64,000 nt of DNA from positions 82,918,860 through 82,982,859 of the forward strand of contig OZ020589.1 of assembly GCA_963971535.1 (NCBI GenBank). The letters are read 5' to 3'. Origin of the DNA: Notolepis coatsorum (taxonomy: Eukaryota; Chordata; Actinopteri; Aulopiformes; Paralepididae). A model generated the notes under the pieces. The model saw nothing but the letters and a program-made list of their open reading frames with translations, made no database searches and was not told where the DNA came from. The position numbers and the translations under genes are program-made. This document shows positions 1-11,042 of this stretch, one piece after another. Positions within the stretch are counted from its first letter, which is position 1; each line of letters begins with the position of its first letter.

Positions 1-727
1 TATCCAGTCGGCTCCGTTTAGGTTAGCTACTGTAGTAGCAGAGGCTCTGTTGTGTTTTTTAATGCAAAATAAATATTCAACATTCTCTTTTGAGACTCCG
101 CCTCAGACTCTTATCATTTGGCACTAAAAGCTAAACATGGGTATTGTCACCGGTATGGCTGTCTGCATTATGTCATTAATTGTGTGCGATAGGTTGATCA
201 GTGACCACGTTAGCGTGAGCTAGGTTAGCCACTAGTTAATGCGAGCTAGATGGAAATACAAACAATGTAACGTTACTGGTGAAAAAGTGATTTACCTTGG
301 AATACTCCTTTGCCAACTTGCTGTACTTTGCTTGCAGGTCTGCAGTTGGATTATGAATAGTCCCAACTTTAGCCAAGGTAACGTTAAGCTAAAACTAGCT
401 TTTCAAATAGCTCTTCAGCTAATGCTAATAACAGAGCTCCTCATCACACTGCTCTACTCGGGACGATGGCATTAAGAAAAGTTATTATTATTTTGTTATT
501 TTGTCTCGTCAACAATATCAACATACATGAAGAGAAATTTCGTCCTGGTTTTTGTAAATTAAATGTTTGTGTCCTCAGTTGTGGTCAACGATATTTAATT
601 AACTATTTAGTCACGTTAGCGTCACATGGTCTTCAATAACGTGACGTCACGTCTCGTTGTCGTCATGAAAAAAACCTTCGTTGACGAACATCTTTCGTCA
701 TCATTTTAGTTGACAAAATTAACACTG
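1..727. mobile_element. Right end of a hAT-type DNA transposon, running off the window
   Basis: The block ends in AAAATTAACACTG at 727, a hAT-style terminus (inverted: CAGTGTTAATTTT) preceded by a TTGTCGTCATGA/ACGAACATC-rich subterminal stretch. The other end is outside the window, so the 8-bp target duplication (expected GAGCGGAG, 728-735) cannot be confirmed. No transposase frame is visible, and the short open frame at 239-475 resembles nothing I recognise. The left part could instead be unrelated flanking DNA. Confidence 0.45.
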
Positions 728-1239
728 GAGCGGAGTGAGAGTCGGAGTCACTGAGTTGGAGAGAAGAAGTGGGGACAGAATGGGTTGGAGAGTGATAGGC
801 AACCTTCGGAACGAAGAAGCCACCTGCCACAGGCAGGTCAAGGTGATACGAATAATGGTCCCCATGGAACAATCCTCTGTATCATCTAAGGAGCTACAAG
901 CCAATTCAGAACGAGAGCTCGGATCTGAGGCATGGAAGACCGACTCTGTGTGGACATAGTCATTCAATTAGTTTGCTGAAGCTGCCACTAAAATAATGTC
1001 CTGCTCTGAAACAGACACAGACATGGGTGGATTCACTGCATCAGCAACAGAATGGTGGGAGACTTCACATGGCCCAGCTCAGCAGTTAGCTGATCTACTC
1101 CCCGCCTTCACCTCAGCTCGATGCTTGGAGTGGCTAGGTTGAGCTGGAGTCAGCTGACCTGATGAGGGGAGGCCAATATCCAACAGGAGTTCCACCTCAG
1201 CCAGTCTAGCAGCCCTCAATGCCCAAGGCATATAGTTGC
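728..1239. other. Unassigned non-coding stretch
   Basis: Short overlapping frames occur on both strands (719-967) but none has a recognisable motif. I see no gene, RNA or repeat that I can support here. Confidence 0.4.
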
Positions 1240-1530
1240 AATTCATACAACTGTGAGTGTTAATCATAACGACAACGCTCATATGCTTGGAGTGAAGACA
1301 CTGCTCTTTCCAAGAAAGGATGTTGTCAATATACATAAAGTTAGCTTGAGTAAAAGCACTGCTGCTAACTACTGTATAAGAGTAATATATCCTGTATCCT
1401 TTGTAAACAGGACAGGAAATAACATATACCGAGAGAGGGAGACAAGAGCACTGCCTTACCTCACAACCGATGAAAGCACTACCTTCACCAACAGGGGTTA
1501 TTGGACCTCATGCACATGCAAAATTCTTGT
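1240..1530 (+). repeat. Degenerate copy of a repeat also at 12.1 kb and 21.7 kb
   Basis: Contains the phrase AAAGTTAGCTTGAGTAAAAG followed by CACTGCTGCT, and later CACTACCTTCACCAACAGGG. Both phrases recur at 12105-12352 and 21690-22200 in the same order (AAAGTTAGCTGTGAGTGAAAGCACTACTGC and CTTCACCAACAA). It is a diverged dispersed or tandem repeat of unknown class. Confidence 0.45.
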
Positions 1531-1895
1531 AAATTTCCTTGTAAATAACATGTAGAAAGTTCGGAAGAGAGAACCTCTAGTCCCCCCCGGAGTCATCAAC
1601 ACGTGGAGAGGTGCTCTTATGTTGCCAAAATGATCGCAGCTGCAAACTCCTTGAATGAAGTACATCACTCATTCTTAAACTGGAAGTGTGTTCTCGTACA
1701 TCTGAATTTGCATACAGAATTTGGCAGCTCCTTATAAGGCAAAGGACTGTGTGGAAAACGGAAGTGAGAGGCTAAAGTGGCTCAACATTGCATCTGTGCT
1801 GTGCTGATCCCTGTATTCAACAGATAGCGCGGAAGCGATTTGCGCCTGATCAGAATTAGATTAGATTCAAATGTATTGTCATCATACAGCACAAG
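1531..1895. other. Mostly unassigned; ends in a short LINE-like 3' tail
   Basis: No coding signal. The last 40 bases (GATTAGATTCAAATGTATTG and onward) resemble the inverted 3' tail of a fish LINE or SINE, but the piece is too short to classify. Confidence 0.3.
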
Positions 1896-2148
1896 TACAT
1901 CTCCTCCACACCCACCACTGCCCTTCCCCCCACCTCCCTCACCACCTGCCTTGAGGACATTAGGAGCTGGATGAGCAGAAACTTCCTGAAATTAAATGGC
2001 AGCAAAACTGAGGCCCTGCTCATCGGCTCCAAATCCACCCTCACCAAATCACAAAACACCCCAGTTCCAAACATCACCATCGACGGCTTCCCTGTACCCT
2101 TCTCCCCCCAAGTCAAAAGCCTCTGTGTCATTCTGGACGGTTCCCTCT
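1896..2148 (+). pseudogene. L2-like reverse transcriptase fragment (post-active-site region)
   Basis: The frame includes the segment RSWMSRNFLKLNGSKTEALL, the L2 signature just downstream of the YADD box (W-M-x-x-N-x-L-x-L-N-x-x-K-T-E). It then reads through a short beta-rich stretch (NITIDGFPVPFSPQVKSLC) to a break at an LTR insertion. The catalytic aspartates lie upstream and are absent. This is the N-side piece of a disrupted frame that resumes at 3358. Confidence 0.75.
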
Positions 2149-3357
2149 TGTAACTGAGGGGTACAATTCCCTGACTGTATTGAGAGTATGGTATTATTAA
2201 ACCACTACTTAGTTATGTACTTTAATTACTGGCCATACAGTACACGGTATATCTGGTGAACACCCACACAAGAATACAACAATGACACCTAAAGTTCTAT
2301 TTGGAGGGATTTATTATTATAGCAGCAACGATAGGTTACAGAATGAGAATTATACTTGCGCTTGTAAGGCGAAGAACACTTAAGTAGGTCAAGAGCGTAA
2401 GTCTATGAGCATAGTAAGATGGGTATAACTGACGCCACCTGTAGCATAAGAATTACATAAGGCACACTCGTAGTCAGCTGGAGACACTAGGGGGGTTCCC
2501 TCCGGTTGTAAGCCGGCAGGGTAGAAGAATGTTCGGGAGCAAAGTCTGGGTCAACGAGGAATAAATAAGCTCCAGCTACGGGAGGCGGTACATATACTCC
2601 CCTCGATCGGCAGACAAAGCAGCAGCTATAATCCAAGTATGCGCGACAGCATGGATGAAAGCCAGCCAGCCTCTTCCTAGAGACGGGCTCGAGTGATACT
2701 CCTCACAGGGTAGATCCCACACAGCAGTGGGGTAGACGGTTCTCTGCTCCAGCAGCCACAGTACCAAAGCAATATAATCCAGCCGGAAAAGGCTCTGCAT
2801 TCGCCGGTGTAGATTCTCCTGTGCACTATACTTCACATTAACTAGGTCGAACTTGACGTTATTTCACTAAACTCTGACACTTTTACTATCCTATTCGCAC
2901 ATGTTATAAGTGCTCTATTTAGACGCAAAGTTGCTCACTTCACTTGGTCGTTGACTCGTGGTGAAGGCTTTTACTTTGGGATAAGACGATACGTTACTTT
3001 GAACGAATGATGAACTGAATGAACTGCTGCTGTTTCCACCTGCGCCGTATTTATACGTAAGGTGAATTATCTAGTGCCAACCTCAGTTCTGTCTCGTATT
3101 ACTGCGCAAACCTGGACATGTTGAGACATGCCTTGGCGGTGGCTTTGAACTAGCCATTGGGGGTATGGCCGTTGGCGCCTAGGGGTCGCTGTCCAATAGG
3201 AGAACGAATATTATGGTCTGGCTTGTACCTAGGTAAAGGGATATTCCGTGTATATATACAAAGAATATACAAGGGATATCAAACGATATACAAATATTAT
3301 ACATGGGATCTCAAGCAATAAATATATATATTCGGTTTAATCTGACCCTTTGTAACA
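2149..3357. mobile_element. Solo LTR (1209 bp) in the L2-like LINE
   Basis: Begins TGTAACTGAG and ends TTTGTAACA, giving TG...CA termini with a short imperfect inverted repeat. It is flanked by the 5-bp duplication CCTCT at 2144-2148 and 3358-3362, and excising it restores the host LINE frame. No gag, RT or other coding remains, as expected after LTR-LTR recombination. On the minus strand there is a TATAAATA-like box near 3050 and AATAAA-like sites near 2310, so it may be oriented minus, but this is uncertain. Superfamily is probably Ty3-like, from the 5-bp target duplication. Confidence 0.8.
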
Positions 3358-3943
3358 CCTCTCCTTTGCACCACGCATCAAATACACCACCCGGTCTGCC
3401 TTCTTTCACCTCCATAATATCTCCAGACTCCGCCCATCCCTGTCCCAATCAAATACAGAAACCCTGGTCCACTCATTTGTCACATCCCGGATCGATTACT
3501 GCAACGCTCTCCTCACCGGCCTTCCCACCAAACTCATCAACAGACTCCAAATCATCCAAAACTCTGCTGCCAGGATCATCACCTGCACAAACTCATCTGA
3601 CCACATCACCCCTGTCTTCATTCAACTACACTGGCTCCCTGTGCACTACCGGATTGATTTCAAAAACCTCTTACTCACCTTCAAAGCCCTCCACAATCTA
3701 GCCCCCACCTACATCACTGACCTCCTCCAGGATTACACCCACTCCCGCACCCTCCGCTCATCCTCTACTGGACTCTTATCCATCCCCAGCTCACGCCTCA
3801 GCACCATGGGTGCCCGAGCGTTCAGCTGCTCGGCTCCCAGACTCTGGAACTCCCTGCCCCCACACATCCGACAGTCAGACTCACTCACATAATTCAGATC
3901 ACAATTGAAAACCCATCTGTTCAAACTCACATATTCACTATAA
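3358..3943 (+). pseudogene. L2-like LINE C-terminal region
   Basis: Recognisable L2 landmarks appear in order: the [16 protein letters not shown] box, the AARIIT...HITPVF...LHWLPV box, then [31 protein letters not shown] and [18 protein letters not shown]. They sit in two frames (roughly 3400-3640 and 3641-3892), so at least one frameshift has accumulated. An in-frame TAA (3890-3892) replaces an expected threonine codon before the usual SQLKTHLF ending and the final stop near 3943. Non-functional. Confidence 0.8.
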
Positions 3944-4054
3944 CCTCCGTCACTGCCCAATACCCCCTGCTGTTTGTTTGTCTGTTATTTTAACTTCACT
4001 GTTTTTTATACTTCTTGTTGTTTATCTTATTATTTTCTTAACCTTGTCTTTTAA

Positions 4055-5527
4055 CACATTCGGGGCCATTGGGATCCGTCTAATCTCACTCTATAAGGCC
4101 AGCTTATCATAACAACCTTTCATTGTGCATGAGCTCATGGTTAACGGTAGAGAATAGGCTGGTTTTCAACACAGTTAATTTTTTCAGGAACACTGTCTTT
4201 TCATCTCAACCTGTTTTCTTATACAAACAAATTGTCAGATGCAGTCAGGTTCATTCTTATTTTACTAGGTCAGCTGATGATGGACAGATTATGTTACCAC
4301 GTCCAAAATCAAATGCTTTAAAGAGGACTGTTTATCGTGCCATCAATCATTGGAATAACTGCCCACTGAACATAATTATTTTGAATAGTAAAGTGTCTTT
4401 CAAATACCACCTGAGAATGCACTACTTAAGTATGTGAGCAAAATATTTTTATGTTGATAATGATGTCTACAATGTTTTACTGTTTTTAGATTATCATTGT
4501 TAATTGTGATTGTCATATGTATCTCATGTTGTTATGTTTTGTGTTTTGTGTTGTCTTTCTGTGTGGAGTCTGTGGACCCCAAGAAGACTAGCTCGCCACT
4601 TAGGTGACAGCTAATGGGGATCCTTTTAAACAATAAACAATGAGCTAAATGTAGAGCTAAATCTATACTTTATATTATTGCTATCTGTCCATTGTCATTG
4701 TCAATTGACACTATAAACCGTCCCTTCAATATGCCTTAAATAAATAATGTATTCATCAATACGTTCCCATTTTATAGTGTTGTGAATATGAACTATATAC
4801 CGCAATGTTTTGGGGTATTTCCTAGAAGGCGAGATATAGGGTGCTAAGCTAAAAATGTTAAATCGAATGGCGTTTTGGCTATACACAAGCTAGAGCTAAA
4901 ACTCAAAATGCATATTATCGGTATCATGGTCCACCATGAATGCATGAAAAGGGGGGGGCGGGGGACGTCGTTTCTGATTATTGATTACCAATAACGGCAT
5001 TAGCCTCATTAGCCTCATACGCTGACCGGGTGGATGGCTATCAAAGCAAGGCCCGACCAGGCTGAAATTTACGTCAAATCGCTCTTACCTGTGGCCGGTT
5101 GGACTGCAAAAAGGATTTCCCAGTTATCGATCGCAATCTGGTAGATCCATATATCAATTGGCTGATGCTATATTCCTTTACTGCATACTGAATTCAGCGT
5201 CCCAAAAACGATTCCAGGCGATCGCCTACAGGCATAGCTTTTAGACTAACAAAAAAGCCAACCCATGGTAAAAAAAAACAAAAAAAACACCGGTCTGTAA
5301 CAGGGAACACTGCATTATCGAGACAGCGCCCCTACGAGGATCTGGCCGGTAATGCACTTTTCCGAATTCCAAGAATAGGATAAATCTGCAGTGCCGCTCG
5401 GTGACATTGAGTAGGATATTACAATGGAATAAAAGCCAAAACAACCTTACCACGTATATATATATGTGGTTGGCCCTCAAGCGTTGGATCCGAAACACGT
5501 ATATATACGTGGTTGGCCACGAATGTG
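4055..5527. mobile_element. piggyBac-like non-autonomous element with TTAA target sites
   Basis: TTAA lies on both sides (4051-4054 and 5528-5531). Termini read CACATTCGGGGCCA and, inverted, CACATTCGTGGCCA, with one mismatch in 14. Near the right end there are two palindromic boxes of the form ACGTATATATACGT (5453-5515). These boxes and the adjacent block (about 5330-5460) recur in the element at 19240-19821, so the two are related. No transposase frame is present, so it would need a piggyBac enzyme from elsewhere. It lies in the 3' UTR of the L2-like LINE. Confidence 0.75.
4123..4640 (+). pseudogene. LINE 3' end with a C-terminal coding remnant
   Basis: An open stretch (4123-4437) includes HSYFTRSADD and RTVYRAINHWNNCPLNI, like the post-RT C-terminus of jockey-group LINEs (compare HNHYTRGSS...YATTMWNALPKAV in the LINE at 25.1-27.1 kb). 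It is followed by a 3' UTR ending TGGACCCCAAGAAGACTAGC...CAGCTAATGGGGATCC and a short AACAATAAACAAT tail, a 3' end common among fish LINEs. It sits inside the piggyBac-like element and is probably a later insertion, but I found no target duplication. Confidence 0.55.
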
Positions 5528-5531
5528 TTAA

Positions 5532-5753
5532 CTGCCTTGCACACTGGGCATACTCACTATAACTGTACCCTGTGTGCCACTGTTTTATATTTCATACTTA
5601 TACATTGTTTGTCTTGTTTTTAACTCCACTGACACTTTTGCCAAGATCATTGTTTTAATCTTGACTGTTTTGTTTTTATGCCCTGTAAGGTGACCTTGGG
5701 TGTTTTGAAAGGTGCCTCCAAATAAAATTTACTATTATTATTATTATTATTAC
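5532..5753 (+). repeat. L2-like LINE 3' UTR and ATT microsatellite tail
   Basis: Reads CTGTAAGGTGACCTTGGGTG, then TTTGAAAGGTGCCTCC and AAATAAAATTTACTATTATT, the standard L2 3' terminus followed by (ATT)n. It continues the LINE interrupted at 4054. A second L2 tail of the same kind is at 56400-56581. Confidence 0.75.
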
Positions 5754-5915
5754 AACAAAAATAAGTTTGGCATTTAACCAGAGTACAAATGTAACAGTAA
5801 AGTGCAATAGTAACATACAATGCACAGGTAATTAAACTATACTATAAAATATATAAATACTACTGAGTAATAGTGCATCTCAGATGCATACAGAGTTGTA
5901 GTATTAATATGTACA

Positions 5916-6356
5916 GTGATACAGTATAAAGACCCTATAGTAGTAAGTCATACTGTAGAACATGACATCTCAGCCTCCCCGTCCACCAGCGCTGCCCCCC
6001 CATCCACCAGCCGTGCCCCTCAGCCCAACCGTCTACCAGTGCTGCCCCCCCAGTCCACCAGCGTTGCCCCCCCCCCCGTCCACCAGCTGTGCCCCTCAGC
6101 CCAACCGTCTACCAGTGCTGCCCCCCGTCCACCAGCACTGCCCCCCGTCCACCAGCGGTGCCCCTCAGCCAGACCGTCCACCAGCGGTGCCACGTGTGCA
6201 CCCAGTGCCCGTGGCAACATGGTCGAGATGATGCTGAACAACCAGGAGAGGGTCGCCAACAGCCTGGAGAGGTTTGCTAACAGCCAGGAGAGGAATGTGG
6301 TGGGGATGGAAGCGCTTGTGGCTACCCTGGCCCAAATAAAACTCACCCTGGTTTGA
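5916..6356 (+). pseudogene. Proline-rich frame with C-terminal helix; possible transposon protein remnant
   Basis: The frame is open for 146 codons but has no ATG at its start, so it is more likely an exon or fragment than a whole gene. The middle is a degenerate repeat (P-S-T-S-A-A-P and variants), encoded by a tandem CCACCAGCGNTGCCCC-type minisatellite. The last 45 residues (MVEMMLNNQERVANSLERF...) look like an amphipathic helix, similar in style to the tail of MYB/SANT-like proteins from Harbinger elements. That assignment is a guess; a non-coding minisatellite is the main alternative. Confidence 0.25.
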
Positions 6357-7036
6357 GTATTACTGAAGTGATGTGAAGTTCTTGAGAGAAATTGTAAACT
6401 GTATCTAATAATAGTGACAAAATAAATCAAGTAAGTCAAATTCATCTTAACATGCAACTGCCCACATGTGGGCCATCTTGAGGACGATTTTCCCACTGGC
6501 ACTTTGGCGACCTCTAGCGGCACGGATGTGCATATTCGTTAATACAATATATAGATTGAATTAAAGCCCTATTTGTTGTCGGTCGATAGCCATTTCAGGT
6601 GACGAAATCCGTTCAGCGGTTCTCAAGTTACTGTTACTCACATACATGCCGATATGTGAGGCGTACGCTGAAGTAAACGGCAGACTTTACATTCTTTCAA
6701 ATACCACTCCCGACTCTCGAGCCTCTACCTCAGTCAATAATTTCGATATCGAAGATTATTGGACAGGGTTGTAATCAATGAGTAGGGCTTTCCAATGGTA
6801 CCCCAGGTGGGAATGAGCGAATCAGGGATCTAGGTGAAAAGTTACGAGCCAAAACAGGAAGATAATTCTCTGTTGAATGCATTGAAGTCTATGAGAAAAT
6901 CGTTTTCTGAGCCCTCTCACCTTTTACCAAAACCACTTCTAATCCCTCATTTCTGAACGGACCTTTATGAAATTTGGACATGTACTACAAAAGACTTCCG
7001 GCTATGGACCCAGGTTGTCTTTTCAGCCATACCAAT
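6357..7036. other. Unassigned non-coding stretch
   Basis: No open frame of note, no inverted termini and no tandem repeat found. Confidence 0.4.
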
Positions 7037-8735
7037 TGTAGCGGGGTGGATAACCTCCGCTTAGTGAGGGTGATATTGTACGAACACCGGATAGTAGGGA
7101 CACGGAGGAGCTAAGTCCCACCGTACCCCCAACTGTAGCGGCTGCGTGGTTAGACGTAAGGGGTAGGGATGCAGTAGGCAGGGCCTTAGGATTTACTAAC
7201 CTAGGAACAGGTACAATAGTCATTCAGGATATTATAATGACAAATACTCATCAATACCCTGTACCCCCCTTAACAACTGCGTCCTGTCTAATAAGTGGCG
7301 TACCCCCTCACACCCGGTGAAAGTAGTGATCAATAGTCTTCCCCAAAATAGTACCTTATCTTCTTGCCGTTGAAGACCTGAAATCAGTGTATCCCCCCCG
7401 TTAATGTTAGGAGACAGGTTATATATTGACACTTCACCGAAACACACACAACACAGTGGATCCAATTATCAGTCTCTCCATTTACTGTTATTTGCCACAG
7501 AATAATCACATAAACACTTTAGCACAATACTGCTATACAATACACAGCCTCTTTCTTGCTGCAAGGAAATAACACGTCACCAAAATACCTGCACGGTGGA
7601 CGTTCCCTTTAAAGGCGTCCCGGCCATAGCACCCCGCATAGCACTGTATATTATGGATAGACCTTCGCCCTGTGATGGCACTGTAATATTCCAGTGCACA
7701 ACTGTGCTACAGTACAGATAAACACCCGCTGCACACGCTCCCCAGTCGGAAAACATTGGTCACATAACACAATCTAAATTAATAGAACTTAAGTGGGGCC
7801 CACACCTTGCAAAGAAAAGTCGCTATAGCTAAGCCGGCATTACCAAAATAATAAACGTTGGAGCGCCCTGTCGTGGCTCGGGAATGTAGTGGCCCAAAAC
7901 GGGACAGCCCCTTCACTCTTAGCGAACATGCTACAAAATAAATAGTCAATACTCCACAGCGCGGTAGGCACGAAATGTACTTTTACTCGACTCGCCCTGG
8001 AACGAGAGTCTATAGTCTGAGTGCTGGTTAGCCCTGCATAGCCATTGTCAGGAGTTATTTGGCCGTAAAAGGTCCCGAGAACCCGTCACCTGTGATACCA
8101 AGAAGGTAGAGCTGGTCTGGTAGTCGGTCGATAGCCTGTAGCGATGCTGTAGACGTCCAGTAAAACCTCTCGGGGCTGAGTCCTTCCGTGGTCGTATATC
8201 GGCGACGCGAGGAGCTAAGCTAAAATGCTAGTGCACACTACATGTTAGCTAAGCTAATAGCCAAATTGGCTAACCTGACTCTCCGACTATACGTGCTAAT
8301 ACGCAAAACTCCACGTTCGTCTTCACAGTCCATCTGCCAAACATCCTCTTCGTCTTTGGCGTACCCTAATCACTATACTGGTTATGTATAAGCTTACGGC
8401 ACGGCTTCAGCTCCGGTTAGGGTGACCAGATCCCAATAAACCAAATGTGGGACAAATGGTATGTTTGTGAGGGACAATGTGGGACCCCCCCCCCCCCCCC
8501 CCACACAGCCCCCCCCCCTTTTTTTTGGTGGTCTGTCCCTGTCCCCTCCAGCAAGGCTCATCCGCCACTGTCCTCATTAAAATGACCACAAGCCTAATAT
8601 GTTTTGCCCTTATTAATTAATTTTATTTTCCTTTTGTCTCTAATGGGTGTTAAGTACTAAATAAAATGAGCACCCAAACTTACAATCACTTATGATTATA
8701 GGTCTGGACCCCCAGTCTTAAGTTATCACACACAT

Positions 8736-8856
<121 letters not shown>

Positions 8857-9299
8857 ATGACCACCCAGACTATGCATAATGACCACCCTCACAACGCTCC
8901 TGCCCTCCAGGAGGAGAATGAGGAGCCTCCGAGCCAGGACCAGCAGGCTGAAAGACAGCTTCATACACCAGGCTGTCAGGAAGCTGAACTCTCTCCCAGC
9001 TCTCCCCTCCTCTACTCTGCCACCACAGAACCTGGACTACAGAACCCCCCCCCACTGACACACACACACACACACACCCAGCTCCCCCCGCTCTCTTACC
9101 TGCCTCCACAGAATCTGGACTCCACTCTTACTCTGCCCCCCACAGACTCTGGACTACCCCTCTGCCACTTTACTTTACTGCCATTATTTAGTTTATTTAT
9201 TTAGTGTACATCATATATTAGTTTACTGCCATATCCATCATCTCACTGCCATTATTGTATTATTGTATTTGACTGCCATTATTTATTATTCATACTTAC

Positions 9300-9470
9300 T
9301 GATTGATTGATTGATTGAAAACTTTATTAACAGATTGCAGAATGGGTACAATACAGTACAGCTCAATACACACAATTGTTAAGGGGATGCAGACCAGAGA
9401 AAGACTTTCGTCTGGTTTACATCAGGGTCCCCCATTTTCAATTCATCACTATGTACCATCTCGTTTACCT
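9300..9470 (-). mobile_element. LINE-A 3' end, truncated copy 1
   Basis: Reads (GATT)n, then GAAAACTTTATTAACAGATT and GCAGAATGGGTACAATACAG on the plus strand. This is the inverted 3' terminus shared with the coding LINE at 25091-27122 and with three more short copies (15690, 16681, 29822). The GATT run is the 3' tail, so the copy points to the minus strand. Confidence 0.75.
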
Positions 9471-9548
9471 CTATATTTACATTCACTCATACATTAACTT
9501 TTGTTTGTGCTACTGTCTACACATTGTATATAGTCCTGTATACTGTCC

Positions 9549-9660
9549 ATATGTTACTTTATGTTTATAGTATACTATATATGTTACTTTATGTTTATAG
9601 TATACTATATATGTTACTTTATGTTTATAGTATACTATATATGTTACTTTATGTTTATAT
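9549..9660 (+). repeat. 30-bp tandem repeat, about 3.7 copies
   Basis: The unit ATATGTTACTTTATGTTTATAGTATACTAT (described here by its start, ATATGTTACTTTATG, and end, AGTATACTAT) repeats with almost no change. It lies inside the LINE 3' UTR within the hAT element. Confidence 0.9.
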
Positions 9661-10535
9661 TTGATCGTGTTCTTTATATATACACTGTGGGAAGGGGGAA
9701 ATGCTATTTCATTTCTCTGTATGTCTTGCACATTACGAGAGGTGACAATAAAGCTGACTTTGACTTTTGACTAACAAAAGTAACTCACCAAAACAACTCA
9801 CAAGTGCAGGGATTCACACTGGCACTGCAGTGATGAGAGCAGGAACAGTAATGGCACAATAATAAAGAATATGATTATCTTCCACCTGCACTGATTTGTG
9901 TGGTTACCGGCTACACGAACGGCTACTTGCATCTTTTTTATTGTTATTATTCGTTTTCAATCTAAACCGTTTGGGATTGTTTTCCCCTTTTCAAATTTGG
10001 ACCAATCGGTCTTCTCTCGTGCCGAGCAGCGGAGATAACAGCAGTGCGTGGAACTGATCTGATCCGTAGCGCGCGTTTATCCCAAGTTGCCTGGTTTCAT
10101 CCCGCCAGGCTCGGACCCGCCGCGCGCAACAGCGTTGGGACTTGTTGTCAACTCGCGGCCAGATACTAGTACGCGATGCATAGGTTCTTCACATTGGCTG
10201 GGGGGGGGGGGGAGTTAGCGCGGATGACAACCAATCATGCGGGACATGGTCTCAATTTGCGTGATGCGTGAAAAGAGACAGAAATGCTGTACAATCACGC
10301 GCAATGCGTGATGTCTGGTCACCCTAGCTCCGGTGCACAATTGGTATTTCACGTGTTTCAACCAGTAGAATGCTCGTGACCGACACGTCCACTCTCCTCC
10401 GTGGATAACGCAGAAGAGACCCCGCACCTGTGGCTCCTCCTGGATACCGGTTCTCTTCGCATCTCTCTACCGACTACCAGACCGACGCCAACCAGCTCCC
10501 CCTAGTGTTAGTCCTCCACGATGCCCCGCCGGGCC

Positions 10536-11033
10536 GCGTGTATACCTTCCGCAACGGAATTCGGTTTCCGGGTTCCTCTGATTGGCCGCGACCGCCACGT
10601 GACCCGCCCCCCTATCTGCCGCTGCCTGTGTGTTGACGCGCGCGCGGCATGGACTTGTCGCTTTTCACATAGTCATCTTGAGTCAAGAATCACTTTTCCC
10701 ACTTCAATGACAGAGCTCTCTTGTTTAATAATATTGTCGCGTCATCTTCTGAGTGCAGAAACGCTGCTGTTTAATGCTATTGTCGCTTTTCACATAGTCA
10801 TCTTGAGTCAATAATCACTTTTCCCACTTCAATGACAGAGCTCTCTTGTTTAATAATATTCCACGCTCTAAGTCAAGTCCACGCTCTGCCGCGCGCGCGT
10901 CAACACACAGGCGAGCGTCAACGCAGGGGGCAGCGGCAGAGGCAGAGCGGTGGATAGGGGGGCGGGTCACGTGGCGGTCGCGGCCAATCAGAGGAACCCG
11001 GAAACCGAATTCCGTTGCGGAAGCTATACACGC
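10536..11033. mobile_element. Inverted-repeat element with 9-bp target duplication, copy 1 (MULE-like)
   Basis: Flanked by the exact 9-bp duplication CGCCGGGCC (10527-10535 and 11034-11042). Arms start GCGTGTATACCTTCCGCAAC and, inverted, GCGTGTATAGCTTCCGCAAC. They stay alike for about 90 bp through AACCCGGAAACC, GGCCAATCAGAG and CACGTG, then diverge. There is no transposase. The 9-bp duplication and long arms fit Mutator-like elements. Three other copies of this structural class lie at 18365, 28806 and 41761. An 81-bp direct repeat occupies the centre. Confidence 0.8.
10655..10860 (+). repeat. 81-bp direct repeat pair inside the inverted-repeat element
   Basis: The block starting TTGTCGCTTTTCACATAGTC and ending TTTAATAATATT occurs at 10655-10735 and again at 10780-10860 with one visible substitution. 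The 44 bases between them repeat part of the same words. It is a recent local duplication. Confidence 0.9.
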
Positions 11034-11042
11034 CGCCGGGCC

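Larger units (their letters stand above)
1896..5753 (+). mobile_element. L2-like LINE, 5'-truncated, split by two later insertions
   Basis: Three co-linear pieces belong to one plus-strand L2-like LINE: the RT C-terminal part (1896-2148), the post-RT region (3358-3943) and the 3' UTR with an ATT microsatellite tail (3944-4054 plus 5532-5753). Removing a solo LTR (2149-3357) and a TTAA-flanked DNA element (4055-5527), each with one copy of its target duplication, rejoins the pieces cleanly. That the protein reading continues across the first junction supports this reconstruction. The 5' half, with endonuclease and most of RT, is missing. Confidence 0.8.
8899..9771 (+). pseudogene. LINE 3' end (jockey-group, Rex1/L2-like), 5'-truncated
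   Basis: From 8911 the frame reads RRRMRSLRARTSRLKDSF, then IHQAVRKLNSLP, the basic C-terminal motif of these LINEs (compare [13 protein letters not shown]-type endings in the LINEs at 39 and 52 kb). It is followed by a CTGGACT-rich 3' UTR and ends GACAATAAAGCTGACTTTGA at 9770. It is interrupted by another LINE 3' end at about 9300 and by a 30-bp tandem repeat. Only the last few percent of the element survives. Confidence 0.6.
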
